Shown: one piece after another, positions 42,852 through 50,654 of the stretch | Layout of the letters: each line of letters opens with the position of its first letter | Position numbering within the stretch: the first letter of the stretch is position 1 | Assembly (NCBI RefSeq): GCF_013393365.1 | Contig: NZ_AP022321.1 | Span: 1,360,001-1,424,000 of the forward strand | DNA from: Veillonella nakazawae | Lineage (GTDB): Bacteria; Bacillota; Negativicutes; Veillonellales; Veillonellaceae | Reading direction: 5' to 3' | Length of the DNA: 64,000 bases | Notes under the pieces: model-generated | What the model was told of the DNA's origin: nothing | The model's database searches: none | What the model saw: only the letters and a program-made list of their open reading frames with translations | Position numbers and translations under genes: made by a program

Positions 42852-43766
42852 CTAGTTACCAAATGTTTTAATTTCATGAGGATTATAATCTTCTTCTACA
42901 TTATTTTTCATCATATCTCGATGTTCTACAGAAACGCGATAGCCGTTTTCTAATAGGTGAGAATATAATGCTTCTGCCATAGCCACAGATCTATGCATAC
43001 CACCTGTACAGCCTACAGCAACGATAAATTGAGACTTCCCTTCTTGTTCATAATTAGGCACAAGAAAATCAATAGTATCAAAATAACGGTTTTTAAATTC
43101 CTCTGTAACTTCAAAGGAATGAATATATTCATTTACAGCTTTCACACGACCTGTTTTATGACGGAATTCTGGAATGTAGAATGGGTTTGGTAAGAATCGA
43201 ACATCCCAAACCATATCCGCATCCAATGGTAATCCATATTTAAAGCCAAAGCTTACAACTGTAATAGACATGCCATGGCCTTCATCAACTTGAGTAAATC
43301 GAGTTTTTAAATACTCTTTGAGGCTCGCAGTTTTCATATTCGTTGTATCAATAATGAAGTCTGCTTTATGTCGTACAGAATTTAATATCTGACGTTCCTC
43401 TTTCAAACCTGTAGTGATCATCCCATCTGGAGCCAGTGGATGGCTGCGACGAGTTTCTTTATATCGTCTAATTAACGTCTCATCTGTGGCATCCATAAAG
43501 ACAATTTCATAATCTACCTTCATTTCTCTTAATGTTTCAAGAGATGATGAAAGGGCTTCAAAGAATTCACCACCGCGAATATCTACAACTAAAGCTACAC
43601 GGTTTGTACGTTCCCCACCTTGTCGACAAATTTCACTTAGCTTAGGAATCAGTATAGGAGGAATATTATCAATACATAGATAGCCCATATCCTCTAATGC
43701 TTGTAGAACCTGAGTTTTGCCGGCACCAGACATGCCTGTAACAATTAATAAACGAAATGCTTCCAT
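42852..43766 (-). CDS. rapZ: RNase adapter protein RapZ / YvcJ nucleotide-binding protein
   Basis: The 304 residues have a Walker A GMSGAGKT at 11-18 and the C-terminal domain ending with VAVGCTGGMHRSVAMAEAL. In Enterobacteria RapZ controls glucosamine-6-P synthesis through sRNA decay; in Firmicutes (YvcJ) it is an ATP/GTPase of less certain role. The rapZ-yvcK-whiA order is conserved. Confidence 0.94.
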   Translation of the reverse strand: MEAFRLLIVTGMSGAGKTQVLQALEDMGYLCIDNIPPILIPKLSEICRQGGERTNRVALVVDIRGGEFFEALSSSLETLREMKVDYEIVFMDATDETLIRRYKETRRSHPLAPDGMITTGLKEERQILNSVRHKADFIIDTTNMKTASLKEYLKTRFTQVDEGHGMSITVVSFGFKYGLPLDADMVWDVRFLPNPFYIPEFRHKTGRVKAVNEYIHSFEVTEEFKNRYFDTIDFLVPNYEQEGKSQFIVAVGCTGGMHRSVAMAEALYSHLLENGYRVSVEHRDMMKNNVEEDYNPHEIKTFGN

Positions 43767-43778
43767 AGTTTTACTCCA

Positions 43779-44591
43779 TTATAAAAGATTCTTTTCTATC
43801 CAATGAGCTACACCATCTTCATTATGATGTCCACATACTTCATTAGCCACAGATTTTACATGTTCTGTTGCATTTGAAACAGCTACTGAATACCCTGTTT
43901 CACTAAGCATAGAAATATCGTTCTCTGCATTTCCAAAGGAAACTATATTTTCAAGACTAAGATTATTATCTAAAGCTAATTGAGCTAATGCACGCCCTTT
44001 TGATACATTCGGTGCAGTGATTTCGAGGAAATCTCGTTGACTACGCACCAATGTAACTTGATTACCAACTAATGGGGTCAAGATATCAATAATTCTATCG
44101 ATTCCTTCCTCTGTATCGATAGCAATGAGCTTATTAGGTTCTGAAGAAAGTGTATAAATTGTATCACCTAAAAACTCAGCTACAGCCCCTGTTTGCTGTT
44201 CATAATGATCGGATTGCCAATTTTTATGATGACACAGTAAATGATCATCTACATACGATTGTATATGCCAACTATATTGTTGGCCGAGTTGAAAAACACG
44301 ATGTACTACATCTATAGGAACAGTTTGTTCAAATAGCTTATATCCCGTTTCTAACTCCTGGATTAAACCACCAGAGAACAATATCATAGGAACATTGCCA
44401 AGTTGTAATGCTACTCCAATTGGTTTTGCCGTTTGATACATGCGTCCAGTAGCAATTGTTATACCAATTCCCTTCTGCTGCAAGCGATGCAATACATCAA
44501 CTGTATATACAGAAACTGTATTATCACTTCGAAGTAACGTCTCATCACAATCGATAGCTACCATTTTTATATGAGAAAAAGAAGGATTCAT
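43779..44591 (-). CDS. Cof-type HAD phosphatase
   Basis: About 270 residues from the ATG at 44591, which has AAGGAGGTAAGA directly before it; the frame opens at 44606. The HAD motif I is VAIDCDETLL (Asp14 nucleophile, Asp16), motif II is TIATGR, and FGNAENDISML is the Mg-binding motif with the C2B (Cof) cap between. Such enzymes dephosphorylate sugar phosphates or flavin precursors; the substrate cannot be told. It leads the rapZ-yvcK-whiA transcript. Confidence 0.88.
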   Translation of the reverse strand: MNPSFSHIKMVAIDCDETLLRSDNTVSVYTVDVLHRLQQKGIGITIATGRMYQTAKPIGVALQLGNVPMILFSGGLIQELETGYKLFEQTVPIDVVHRVFQLGQQYSWHIQSYVDDHLLCHHKNWQSDHYEQQTGAVAEFLGDTIYTLSSEPNKLIAIDTEEGIDRIIDILTPLVGNQVTLVRSQRDFLEITAPNVSKGRALAQLALDNNLSLENIVSFGNAENDISMLSETGYSVAVSNATEHVKSVANEVCGHHNEDGVAHWIEKNLL

Positions 44592-44626
44592 TCTTACCTC
44601 CTTCACAATAAAATCTAATACTCTTT

Positions 44627-44635
44627 ATTATACCA
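44627..44635 (-). promoter_or_regulatory. Extended -10 promoter of the HAD-rapZ-yvcK-whiA operon
   Basis: On the minus strand TGGTATAAT is an extended -10 element (TGn plus consensus TATAAT) without a clear -35. The start near 44620 leaves a 28-nt leader with a strong ribosome binding site. Confidence 0.5.
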
Positions 44636-44828
44636 TTTATAATACTTATATAAATAGAAATATACAGTAATCCTCTATCAAAAATATTTTACACCTCCCA
44701 GTAATAAAGCTAATAAATGATTAAATTAAAGATAAGTATAATTTGTATATAAATCGATCTGTAATTATCAAAATTGCATAATAAAAGGTATTCTATATCA
44801 ATTTATTATAGGAATCTATATATTATTC

Positions 44829-44860
44829 ATAAAAAAAGAGACTCCCGAAGGAGTCTCTTT
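44829..44860 (-). terminator. Terminator of the first OmpM gene
   Basis: On the minus strand AAAGAGACTCC-TTCG-GGAGTCTCTTT is followed by TTTT. The UUCG tetraloop is the same as in the other OmpM terminator. 44636-44828 upstream is AT-rich and empty. Confidence 0.9.
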
Positions 44861-44879
44861 TATATGGTTAACTATCAAA

Positions 44880-46091
44880 TTAGAATTTGTAGTTAAGGTC
44901 TGCACGGTAGAAGTCGTTAAGATCGTTACCAGCTTGGTCTTTCCAGTCGAAACCGTAGTAAGCGGACAAGCCAACGTTGTTTTGCAATGCATAGTTAACG
45001 GAAGCCATCCAACCTTTAGCATCTGTAGTGTAGATGTGGTTGTAAGTAGTATCAACGATAGGAGCGTTAGCTTTAGCGTTGAAGTATTGGCCTTTAACAT
45101 CCCAAGAACCTTTTTTAGCGATGTTGTAGTCGCCATAGCCAAGACCTGCAGTCCAAGCTTGAGATTTATCAACGTGGGAGTCTTTCAACCATTCGCCACC
45201 AACCCAAACTTTGTCGAAGTTAGCATCAGCATTGAAGCCGTAGATGTTTTTGTAACCATTAGTGCTATCTTGGTTTACACGATCGTAGAAACCACCAACC
45301 ATAGTGTGTTTACCTAATTTACCGCTCAAGCCAAGGTAAGTATTAGTTACGTTTTGGTCTTTAGTTAAGCCAGCTGCTTCACCGGATACCATGTAACCGT
45401 AAGCTGCTTGAGCTTGGATTTTGTCGTTGCCAGCGTTCAATTGAGCACCGTCGAAAGTACCATCAAATGCTAAGCCGCCACCGATAGTTTGGCCGAAACG
45501 ACCAGCTTTCAAGGATACACGTTCACCGAATTTATGGTTTACATAAGCGCGGTCGATTGTAGCGTTTGCATTACCACCGTTTTGGGAATTACCCAATTCG
45601 AAGCTACCAGAAGACAAACGAACAACTGCGTCAGTACGATCGTTTACTTTTGCATTGAATTGTACACGTGCACGAGCGTCGAATTTGGATTTAGCATGTT
45701 CAGCATCTTGGTAACGAAGACGAGCATCACCAGTAACTTTTACGTTACCTACGCGGTCTTCCAAGCGAGCTACACGAACGCCCAAGTTGTTCAATTCGTT
45801 GGAGAATTCATCAGCCAAACGGTTGATCATAGCTTGTTGTTCAGCGTTAGCACGGTCTTGGTTAGCCATAGCTTTAGCTACCATTTGAGCCATTTCGTAA
45901 CGAGTGATGTTGTTTTGGCCTTTGAAAGTGCCATCTGGGTAACCATTAACGATACCAGCGTTTGCCAATTGGGAAACTGCTTGGTATGCCCAAGAATCTG
46001 GAGTTACATCGGAGAATGGGTTAGCTGCGAATGCAGTAGTTACACCCAAAACTGCTGTTGCTGCAAAGATTGCTGCGAATTGTTTTTTCAT
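44880..46091 (-). CDS. ompM: OmpM-type SLH-domain porin (downstream copy)
   Basis: About 403 residues from the ATG at 46091 (AAGAAGGAATTCAACT before it): signal peptide 1-22, an SLH domain (NPFSDVTPDSWAYQAVSQL... to about 85), a short coiled coil (ADEFSNELNNLGVRVARLEDRV) and a C-terminal beta-barrel of about 280 residues ending FYRADLNYKF, with the terminal Phe usual for barrel proteins. OmpM binds polyaminated peptidoglycan through SLH and tethers the outer membrane to the wall while acting as a porin. Its first 127 residues differ from the neighbouring copy at about six positions, while the barrels diverge. Confidence 0.95.
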   Translation of the reverse strand: MKKQFAAIFAATAVLGVTTAFAANPFSDVTPDSWAYQAVSQLANAGIVNGYPDGTFKGQNNITRYEMAQMVAKAMANQDRANAEQQAMINRLADEFSNELNNLGVRVARLEDRVGNVKVTGDARLRYQDAEHAKSKFDARARVQFNAKVNDRTDAVVRLSSGSFELGNSQNGGNANATIDRAYVNHKFGERVSLKAGRFGQTIGGGLAFDGTFDGAQLNAGNDKIQAQAAYGYMVSGEAAGLTKDQNVTNTYLGLSGKLGKHTMVGGFYDRVNQDSTNGYKNIYGFNADANFDKVWVGGEWLKDSHVDKSQAWTAGLGYGDYNIAKKGSWDVKGQYFNAKANAPIVDTTYNHIYTTDAKGWMASVNYALQNNVGLSAYYGFDWKDQAGNDLNDFYRADLNYKF

Positions 46092-46253
46092 AGTTGAATT
46101 CCTTCTTTCTGAAAAATAGAAATATAAAATGTTACAAGTCATAACATTCACATTCTACTCTGTTCTTCAGAATAAGAATTTCTGGGAGTGTCCACGTTTC
46201 CTCGCCACATTCTACATCGAAGTTCTTCGTTTCATGTGTTTGTTACTTCTTGT
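46092..46253 (-). promoter_or_regulatory. Structured 5' leader of the downstream ompM
   Basis: About 160 nt of leader. It holds a hairpin closed by CACAT/ATGTG with an inner CGAAG/CTTCG stem, then the element CGAGGAAACGTGGACACTCC (46204-46185), and a CAGAA/TTCTG hairpin. The 20-nt element is identical in the leader of the other ompM gene. The length and conservation suggest post-transcriptional control. Confidence 0.65.
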
Positions 46254-46259
46254 AGGGTG

Positions 46260-46288
46260 ATATTAGCATAACCAAATTTTCGTGTAAA
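46260..46288 (-). promoter_or_regulatory. Promoter of the downstream ompM
   Basis: On the minus strand TTTACA (46288-46283) and an extended -10 TGCTAATAT (TAATAT at 46265-46260) are 17 bp apart. The spacer sequence AAAATTTGG also occurs in the other ompM promoter. Confidence 0.75.
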
Positions 46289-46655
46289 CCCTTTTTTCTC
46301 AATTTCATTCTCATTATAAAAATTTTATAATTTAAAATGCCCTAAAATACACTTATTATCTACTTTTATGCGATATATATTTTTTTATTAAAAATATCAA
46401 ATTTATCTTTTTTTACACTAAATGAGATTTATTATTATATATATTATTAAGTTATGCTAATTAATAATACGTATATTAATTAGCCAATAGCTATTTTATG
46501 CATAATTGGTTCATAAATACCTCATACAATATATTGTGGAATAGATCAATATACATACTAAGTAAATAAATTTTTACCTTTTACTATATATAGATTTATT
46601 TTACTATATATATACTATTATATACAAAAGAAAATATTATCTCTTTATATACAAC
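46289..46655. other. AT-rich intergenic region between the two ompM genes
   Basis: About 370 bp of very AT-rich sequence upstream of the downstream ompM promoter. I see no ORF, repeat or RNA gene. It may act as an upstream element that strengthens the promoter. Confidence 0.5.
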
Positions 46656-46683
46656 AAAAAAGACTTCCGAAGAAGTCTTTTTT
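46656..46683 (-). terminator. Terminator of the upstream OmpM gene
   Basis: On the minus strand GACTTC-TTCG-GAAGTC with A-run before and TTTTTT after it, 14 nt past the stop codon. The two ompM genes are therefore separate transcripts. Confidence 0.9.
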
Positions 46684-46696
46684 GTTTGTGAGGGAA

Positions 46697-47959
46697 TTAG
46701 AATTTGTAGTTTAATTCTGCACGGTAGAAATCGGAAAGATCATTACCTTTTTGGTCTTTAGAGTTGAAACCATAACCAGCAGATAAGCCTACGTTATCTT
46801 GTACTGCATAGTTTACGCTAGCCATATAACCTTTGTAACCATTAGATGTATTTGTTAAGTCATATGCTTGATCCCAAGTGGAACTTACGATAGGAGCATT
46901 AGCTTTTTGGTTGAAGTATTGACCTTTCACATCCCATGTACCTTTTTTAGCGATGTCGTAATTACCATAACCAACACCTGCTGTCCAAGCTTGGGAGTCA
47001 TTTACGTTGGAAGCTTTTAACCATTCACCACCAACCCAAACTTTATCTTTACGTAAATCTGCATTGAAGCCGTATACGTCTTGGCTATCAGAGTTTACTG
47101 TGGAACCATTATGGTTCAAGTTGCCGCTAGACAATTTAGAGTAGAAACCACCAACTGTGGATTCTTGACCAACTTTACCTTTAACACCTACATAAGCTAC
47201 GGAAGGGTTATCGGATTTGGAATTACCGTCAGCAGCGCCTGCCATCATGTAACCATAAGCACCTTGTACTTGAACTTTATCATTACCTACGTTCAATTGA
47301 GCACCATCAAATGTATCATCGTACATTAAACCGCCACCAATTGTTTGTTGGAAACGACCACCTTTAGCAGATACGCTATTACCAAATTTGTGATCTACAT
47401 AAGCACGATCGATTGTCGCATCAGCACCTTTTGTGGAGTCACCGAATTCGTAATTACCTTTTACACGAACAACAGCTTCAGTTTTATCATTAACTTTACC
47501 GTTGAATTGAACACGTGCACGGCCATCTGTTAAGGATTTGCTATTAGCTTTATAAACGCCTTTATCTTCAGAACCTTGGTAACGGATACGAGCATCACCA
47601 GTAACTTTTACATTACCTACGCGATCTTCCAAACGAGATACGCGTACGCCCAAGCTGTTCAACTCGTTAGAGAATTCATCTGCTAAGCGGTTAATCATTG
47701 CTTGTTGTTCTGCATTAGCACGATCTTGGTTAGCCATTGCTTTAGCTACCATTTGAGCCATTTCATAACGAGTGATATTGTTTTGGCCTTTGAAAGTACC
47801 ATCTGGGTAACCATTAACGATACCAGATTGTGCTAATTGAGATACTGCTTGATATGCCCAGCTATCTGGAGTTACATCGGAGAATGGATTTGCAGCGAAT
47901 GCTGTTGTTACACCTAATACTGCTGTTGCTGCAAAAATTGTTGCGAATTGTTTTTTCAT
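46697..47959 (-). CDS. ompM: OmpM-type SLH-domain porin (upstream copy)
   Basis: The 420 residues have a signal peptide (1-22), one SLH domain (about 23-85), a coiled-coil linker and a beta-barrel ending in FYRAELNYKF. The domain plan is the same as the neighbour and the N-terminal 127 residues are nearly identical. The barrel differs by many substitutions and small insertions (for example GNLNHNGSTVNSDSQDVYGF). AGAAAGAAGGAATTCATT precedes the ATG. It is expected to anchor the outer membrane and to admit small solutes. Confidence 0.95.
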   Translation of the reverse strand: MKKQFATIFAATAVLGVTTAFAANPFSDVTPDSWAYQAVSQLAQSGIVNGYPDGTFKGQNNITRYEMAQMVAKAMANQDRANAEQQAMINRLADEFSNELNSLGVRVSRLEDRVGNVKVTGDARIRYQGSEDKGVYKANSKSLTDGRARVQFNGKVNDKTEAVVRVKGNYEFGDSTKGADATIDRAYVDHKFGNSVSAKGGRFQQTIGGGLMYDDTFDGAQLNVGNDKVQVQGAYGYMMAGAADGNSKSDNPSVAYVGVKGKVGQESTVGGFYSKLSSGNLNHNGSTVNSDSQDVYGFNADLRKDKVWVGGEWLKASNVNDSQAWTAGVGYGNYDIAKKGTWDVKGQYFNQKANAPIVSSTWDQAYDLTNTSNGYKGYMASVNYAVQDNVGLSAGYGFNSKDQKGNDLSDFYRAELNYKF

Positions 47960-48116
47960 AATGAATTCCTTCTTTCTTATAAATAAGAATTTATAGTATC
48001 AGAAGACATTCACTGTATAAGTGGTATAACTATGAAAGATATATTAGGAGTGTCCACGTTTCCTCGACTATATTATCTATCACAGCGTCACCTCTTTATT
48101 AGTGGTGCCTTACTGT
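47960..48116 (-). promoter_or_regulatory. Structured 5' leader of the upstream ompM
   Basis: The leader of about 157 nt begins with a hairpin ATCACAG...CTGTGAT containing an inner CACC/GGTG stem, followed by CGAGGAAACGTGGACACTCC (48066-48047), identical to the neighbour's element. A TTCTTAT/ATAAGAA hairpin lies just before the ribosome binding site. Outside the 20-nt element and the ribosome binding site the two leaders differ. Confidence 0.65.
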
Positions 48117-48122
48117 GATTAG

Positions 48123-48151
48123 AATATATCACCGTCCAAATTTTTTGTAAA
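48123..48151 (-). promoter_or_regulatory. Promoter of the upstream ompM
   Basis: On the minus strand TTTACA (48151-48146) and TATATT (48128-48123) are 17 bp apart, with the spacer containing AAAATTTGG as in the other ompM promoter. Confidence 0.75.
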
Positions 48152-48523
48152 GCATTTTATACAACTTAATTTGATGAAATTTCTTTCATGAATAAAAATA
48201 AACCTATAAACATAGATTTTTACTGCATTTTTCAAAATTAAATTTTGCGCAATTTCATTTTATTTATCTAAAATTCATGTATTTTAGATAATAAACCTAC
48301 AACTTTTAATTATTAAAAATAATGAATATCATATTATTTAATATTTAACACTAATATATAGACCTAAAATATAATTATATTCCTCTTTTCTATTATTAAT
48401 ATCTTTATTTTGTCTTTCTAATTTCTATTAGTAATAACCTTATCAATGCCATTCATCATATATTTTCTCTTAAAATATGTCATTAATAATATTAAGCTAT
48501 AAATACCCCATTATTTAAATACA
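48152..48523. other. AT-rich intergenic region between lepB and ompM
   Basis: About 370 bp of AT-rich sequence with no convincing ORF, repeat or RNA gene, similar in size and composition to the region in front of the other ompM promoter. Confidence 0.5.
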
Positions 48524-48564
48524 AAAAGCCTCTCTATAGTAATTACTACTATAGAGAGGCTTTT
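48524..48564 (-). terminator. Terminator after lepB
   Basis: A perfect 18-bp stem (AAAAGCCTCTCTATAGTA / TACTATAGAGAGGCTTTT) with a 5-nt loop and T-run ends the long outer-membrane gene run, 7 nt past the lepB stop. Confidence 0.92.
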
Positions 48565-48571
48565 AGAAGCA

Positions 48572-49144
48572 TTAAATTGCATAGGATACAAAACCTAGGA
48601 CGTGATCAACTGGAACAGGACCAATGAAACGACTATCACTAGAATGATTTCGGTTATCCCCCATCACAAATACATATCCTTCAGGAATTGTAACAGGTGT
48701 GGAGCGTGTATAATTCATTTTTGTATCTTTGGTATATGGTTCTTGTAATTGTTCACCATTACGCCATACATGACCATCTTTAAACTCTAATACATCACCA
48801 GGACGACCGATAACGCGCTTAACCCATACATCATTTGTTTGAGCCGCTTTATTAAAGACTGATGCATAGTTCATCAATGGTTCTTCTACATCATCTACCC
48901 AAGTACGTGCGCGATTAACACGACTATCAATGATTACAATTTGACCATAATTTGGCATTTCATTCATAATATGATGCCATTTCGTTACAATTAAATATTG
49001 TCCATTGTGTAATGTATCCTCCATTGATTCACCAGATACACGTGTTGGTTGAATCAAGAAAATATGAATTACCATGGCAATAATTAATGCCAATACAATG
49101 GCATAAATCCAATCTAATATTTCTTTTACTATTTTATTACTCAT
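48572..49144 (-). CDS. lepB: Signal peptidase I
   Basis: Cleaves signal peptides of exported proteins at the outer face of the inner membrane. The 190 residues have one N-terminal membrane helix (about 11-31), the nucleophile Ser40 in SGESMEDTL, the general base Lys109 in VWVKRVIGRPGD and the C-terminal GDNRNHSSDSRFIGPV box. It is the last gene of the outer-membrane cluster, 9 bp after yitT, and will serve the OmpM precursors among others. Confidence 0.95.
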   Translation of the reverse strand: MSNKIVKEILDWIYAIVLALIIAMVIHIFLIQPTRVSGESMEDTLHNGQYLIVTKWHHIMNEMPNYGQIVIIDSRVNRARTWVDDVEEPLMNYASVFNKAAQTNDVWVKRVIGRPGDVLEFKDGHVWRNGEQLQEPYTKDTKMNYTRSTPVTIPEGYVFVMGDNRNHSSDSRFIGPVPVDHVLGFVSYAI

Positions 49145-49153
49145 ATTAACCCC

Positions 49154-50023
49154 TTAATGACCGTTCTTTGTAAATCTACCACCAAATACATCATGTACAT
49201 CTTGAATCGTAATAAATGCCGATGGATCTACTTCATAAACAGTATTTTTTAACCTCATAATTTCAAGTCTTGTTACTACAGAATATAAAACATGCTTAGG
49301 TTGCTTTAAATAGCCCCCTTCACCATACATAATTGTAACACCACGATTAAGGTTCGCATTTAATGCATCTGCAAGATTCTTAGAGTTCTCTGCATCTGTA
49401 ATAATCATTACCCCTTTAGATTCATCAAGGCCTGTAATTGTAATATCGATCATCTTATAAGCAATGAAATAAGCGATTAAGGAATACATAGCACTATTCC
49501 AACTATATACAAAACCTGCGGCACCAAGAATAATGAGATTCATGGCCATTACGATTTCACCAACGGAGAAAGTGGAACGTCTATCAAAGATGATCGCCAC
49601 AATTTCAGAGCCATCTAAAGAACCACCATTACGTATTATGAGGCCTACCCCAATACCTAAAATGATACCACCAAAGATAGAACCTAAGAATGGATCTGTT
49701 GTGATAGGTGTAAAATCATGAGCAAAGGTAGAGAAAATTGCCATCCATACGATAGAAAATAGTGTAGAGAAAGTAAAGTTTTTGCCATTAGCTCTATAGC
49801 CAATATATAAGAAAGGCAAGTTAAAGAGTACGACGAAAATACTAAAAGAAATTCCGGAAAGCTCTGCAGCCATCAAGGAAATACCAACTACACCACCATC
49901 GATGATATTATTCGGTACTAAAAATAAATCTAAGCCTATAGTATAAATTAGAGCCCCTAAGATCATCATTAAGCAACGCATAATAAAATTTGACCACTTA
50001 TGCGTTGAAGCTTCATTTTTCAT
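49154..50023 (-). CDS. yitT: YitT family membrane protein
   Basis: About 290 residues from the ATG at 50023 (GGAGAAGTGC before it; the frame opens at 50059). Five or six membrane helices (DUF161, e.g. FLVPNNIIDGGVVGISLM and GLIIRNGGSLDGSEIVAIIF) precede a soluble DUF2179 domain (GVMIITDAENSKNLADALNANLNRGVTIMYGEGGY). Function is unknown; the C-terminal domain suggests ligand sensing. It overlaps the previous gene by 11 bp. Confidence 0.88.
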   Translation of the reverse strand: MKNEASTHKWSNFIMRCLMMILGALIYTIGLDLFLVPNNIIDGGVVGISLMAAELSGISFSIFVVLFNLPFLYIGYRANGKNFTFSTLFSIVWMAIFSTFAHDFTPITTDPFLGSIFGGIILGIGVGLIIRNGGSLDGSEIVAIIFDRRSTFSVGEIVMAMNLIILGAAGFVYSWNSAMYSLIAYFIAYKMIDITITGLDESKGVMIITDAENSKNLADALNANLNRGVTIMYGEGGYLKQPKHVLYSVVTRLEIMRLKNTVYEVDPSAFITIQDVHDVFGGRFTKNGH

Positions 50024-50540
50024 GCACTTCTCCTTTACCGTACAACTGCTCCATAGCATGTAGTCTCTTTTCTTCTAACTCACCAGAGTCCATCATATTA
50101 CTTTGTATATCATTAGCAGTTTGGTTTAACTGTTTTGTATAACGTAAACCAATAATAAAAGCAGTTAAATCATCTACAGGCTCTGGTGGAAATTGCATAG
50201 ACGTAGGGATAATCTTACGCCACCCTGTAGGTGAATTATATTGCCAATATAATTTTCGAGCCTCCTCAGTACTATGCGATTCATCAATTAAACTAGTAGT
50301 AATTCTGTGATTTCGTCCAATTTGTTGGAGAGATGGATATAAATATTTATGATTTGTACCATTTCCACATACCATATGAACAATACCATAATATTCAGTT
50401 AATATACGTTCAATTTCACCATTGAACTGTTTTGTCATAATAATTTTACGACATACCATAGTACCAGAAGGTGTCACAATTGCTACACCTGTTTTTTCAT
50501 TGCCTGGATCTACAGCCAAAATGTACGTAGTATCAGTCAT
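50013..50540 (-). CDS. RNase H-fold protein of RuvC/YqgF type
   Basis: About 175 residues from the ATG at 50540, preceded by GAGGATAGTAAT; the frame opens at 50582. ILAVDPGNEKTGVAIVTPSG is the first beta hairpin of the RNase H fold with the catalytic Asp. LIDESHSTEEARKLYW and PVDDLTAFIIGLRY supply the later acidic residues (Glu and Asp-Asp). It is not the usual YqgF, which is shorter, nor RuvC, which is at 11218. Substrate is unknown. It lies between a DUF3084 gene and yitT. Confidence 0.7.
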   Translation of the reverse strand: MTDTTYILAVDPGNEKTGVAIVTPSGTMVCRKIIMTKQFNGEIERILTEYYGIVHMVCGNGTNHKYLYPSLQQIGRNHRITTSLIDESHSTEEARKLYWQYNSPTGWRKIIPTSMQFPPEPVDDLTAFIIGLRYTKQLNQTANDIQSNMMDSGELEEKRLHAMEQLYGKGEVHEK

Positions 50541-50574
50541 ATTACTATCCTCATTTCTAATACAGCATTTATAT

Positions 50575-50625
50575 TTTAACACAAAACGAAGGTCTTATGT
50601 AAAAATTTACATAAGACCTTCGTTT
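50575..50625 (-). terminator. Terminator after the DUF3084 gene
   Basis: A perfect 20-bp stem (AAACGAAGGTCTTATGTAAA and its complement, 50584-50625) with a 2-nt loop is followed by TTTTGTGTT on the minus strand. The T-run is interrupted, so read-through into the following genes is possible. Confidence 0.7.
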
Positions 50626-50654
50626 AAAGTATATAAACCAAAATACTATTCAAT

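Noticed and set aside
46185..48066. Similarity of the ompM leader element (GAGGAAACGTGGAC) to the GAGGAAAGTCC region of RNase P RNA
   Set aside because: The match is only about 8-10 nt and the rest of the RNase P RNA is absent; it is better described as a leader element.
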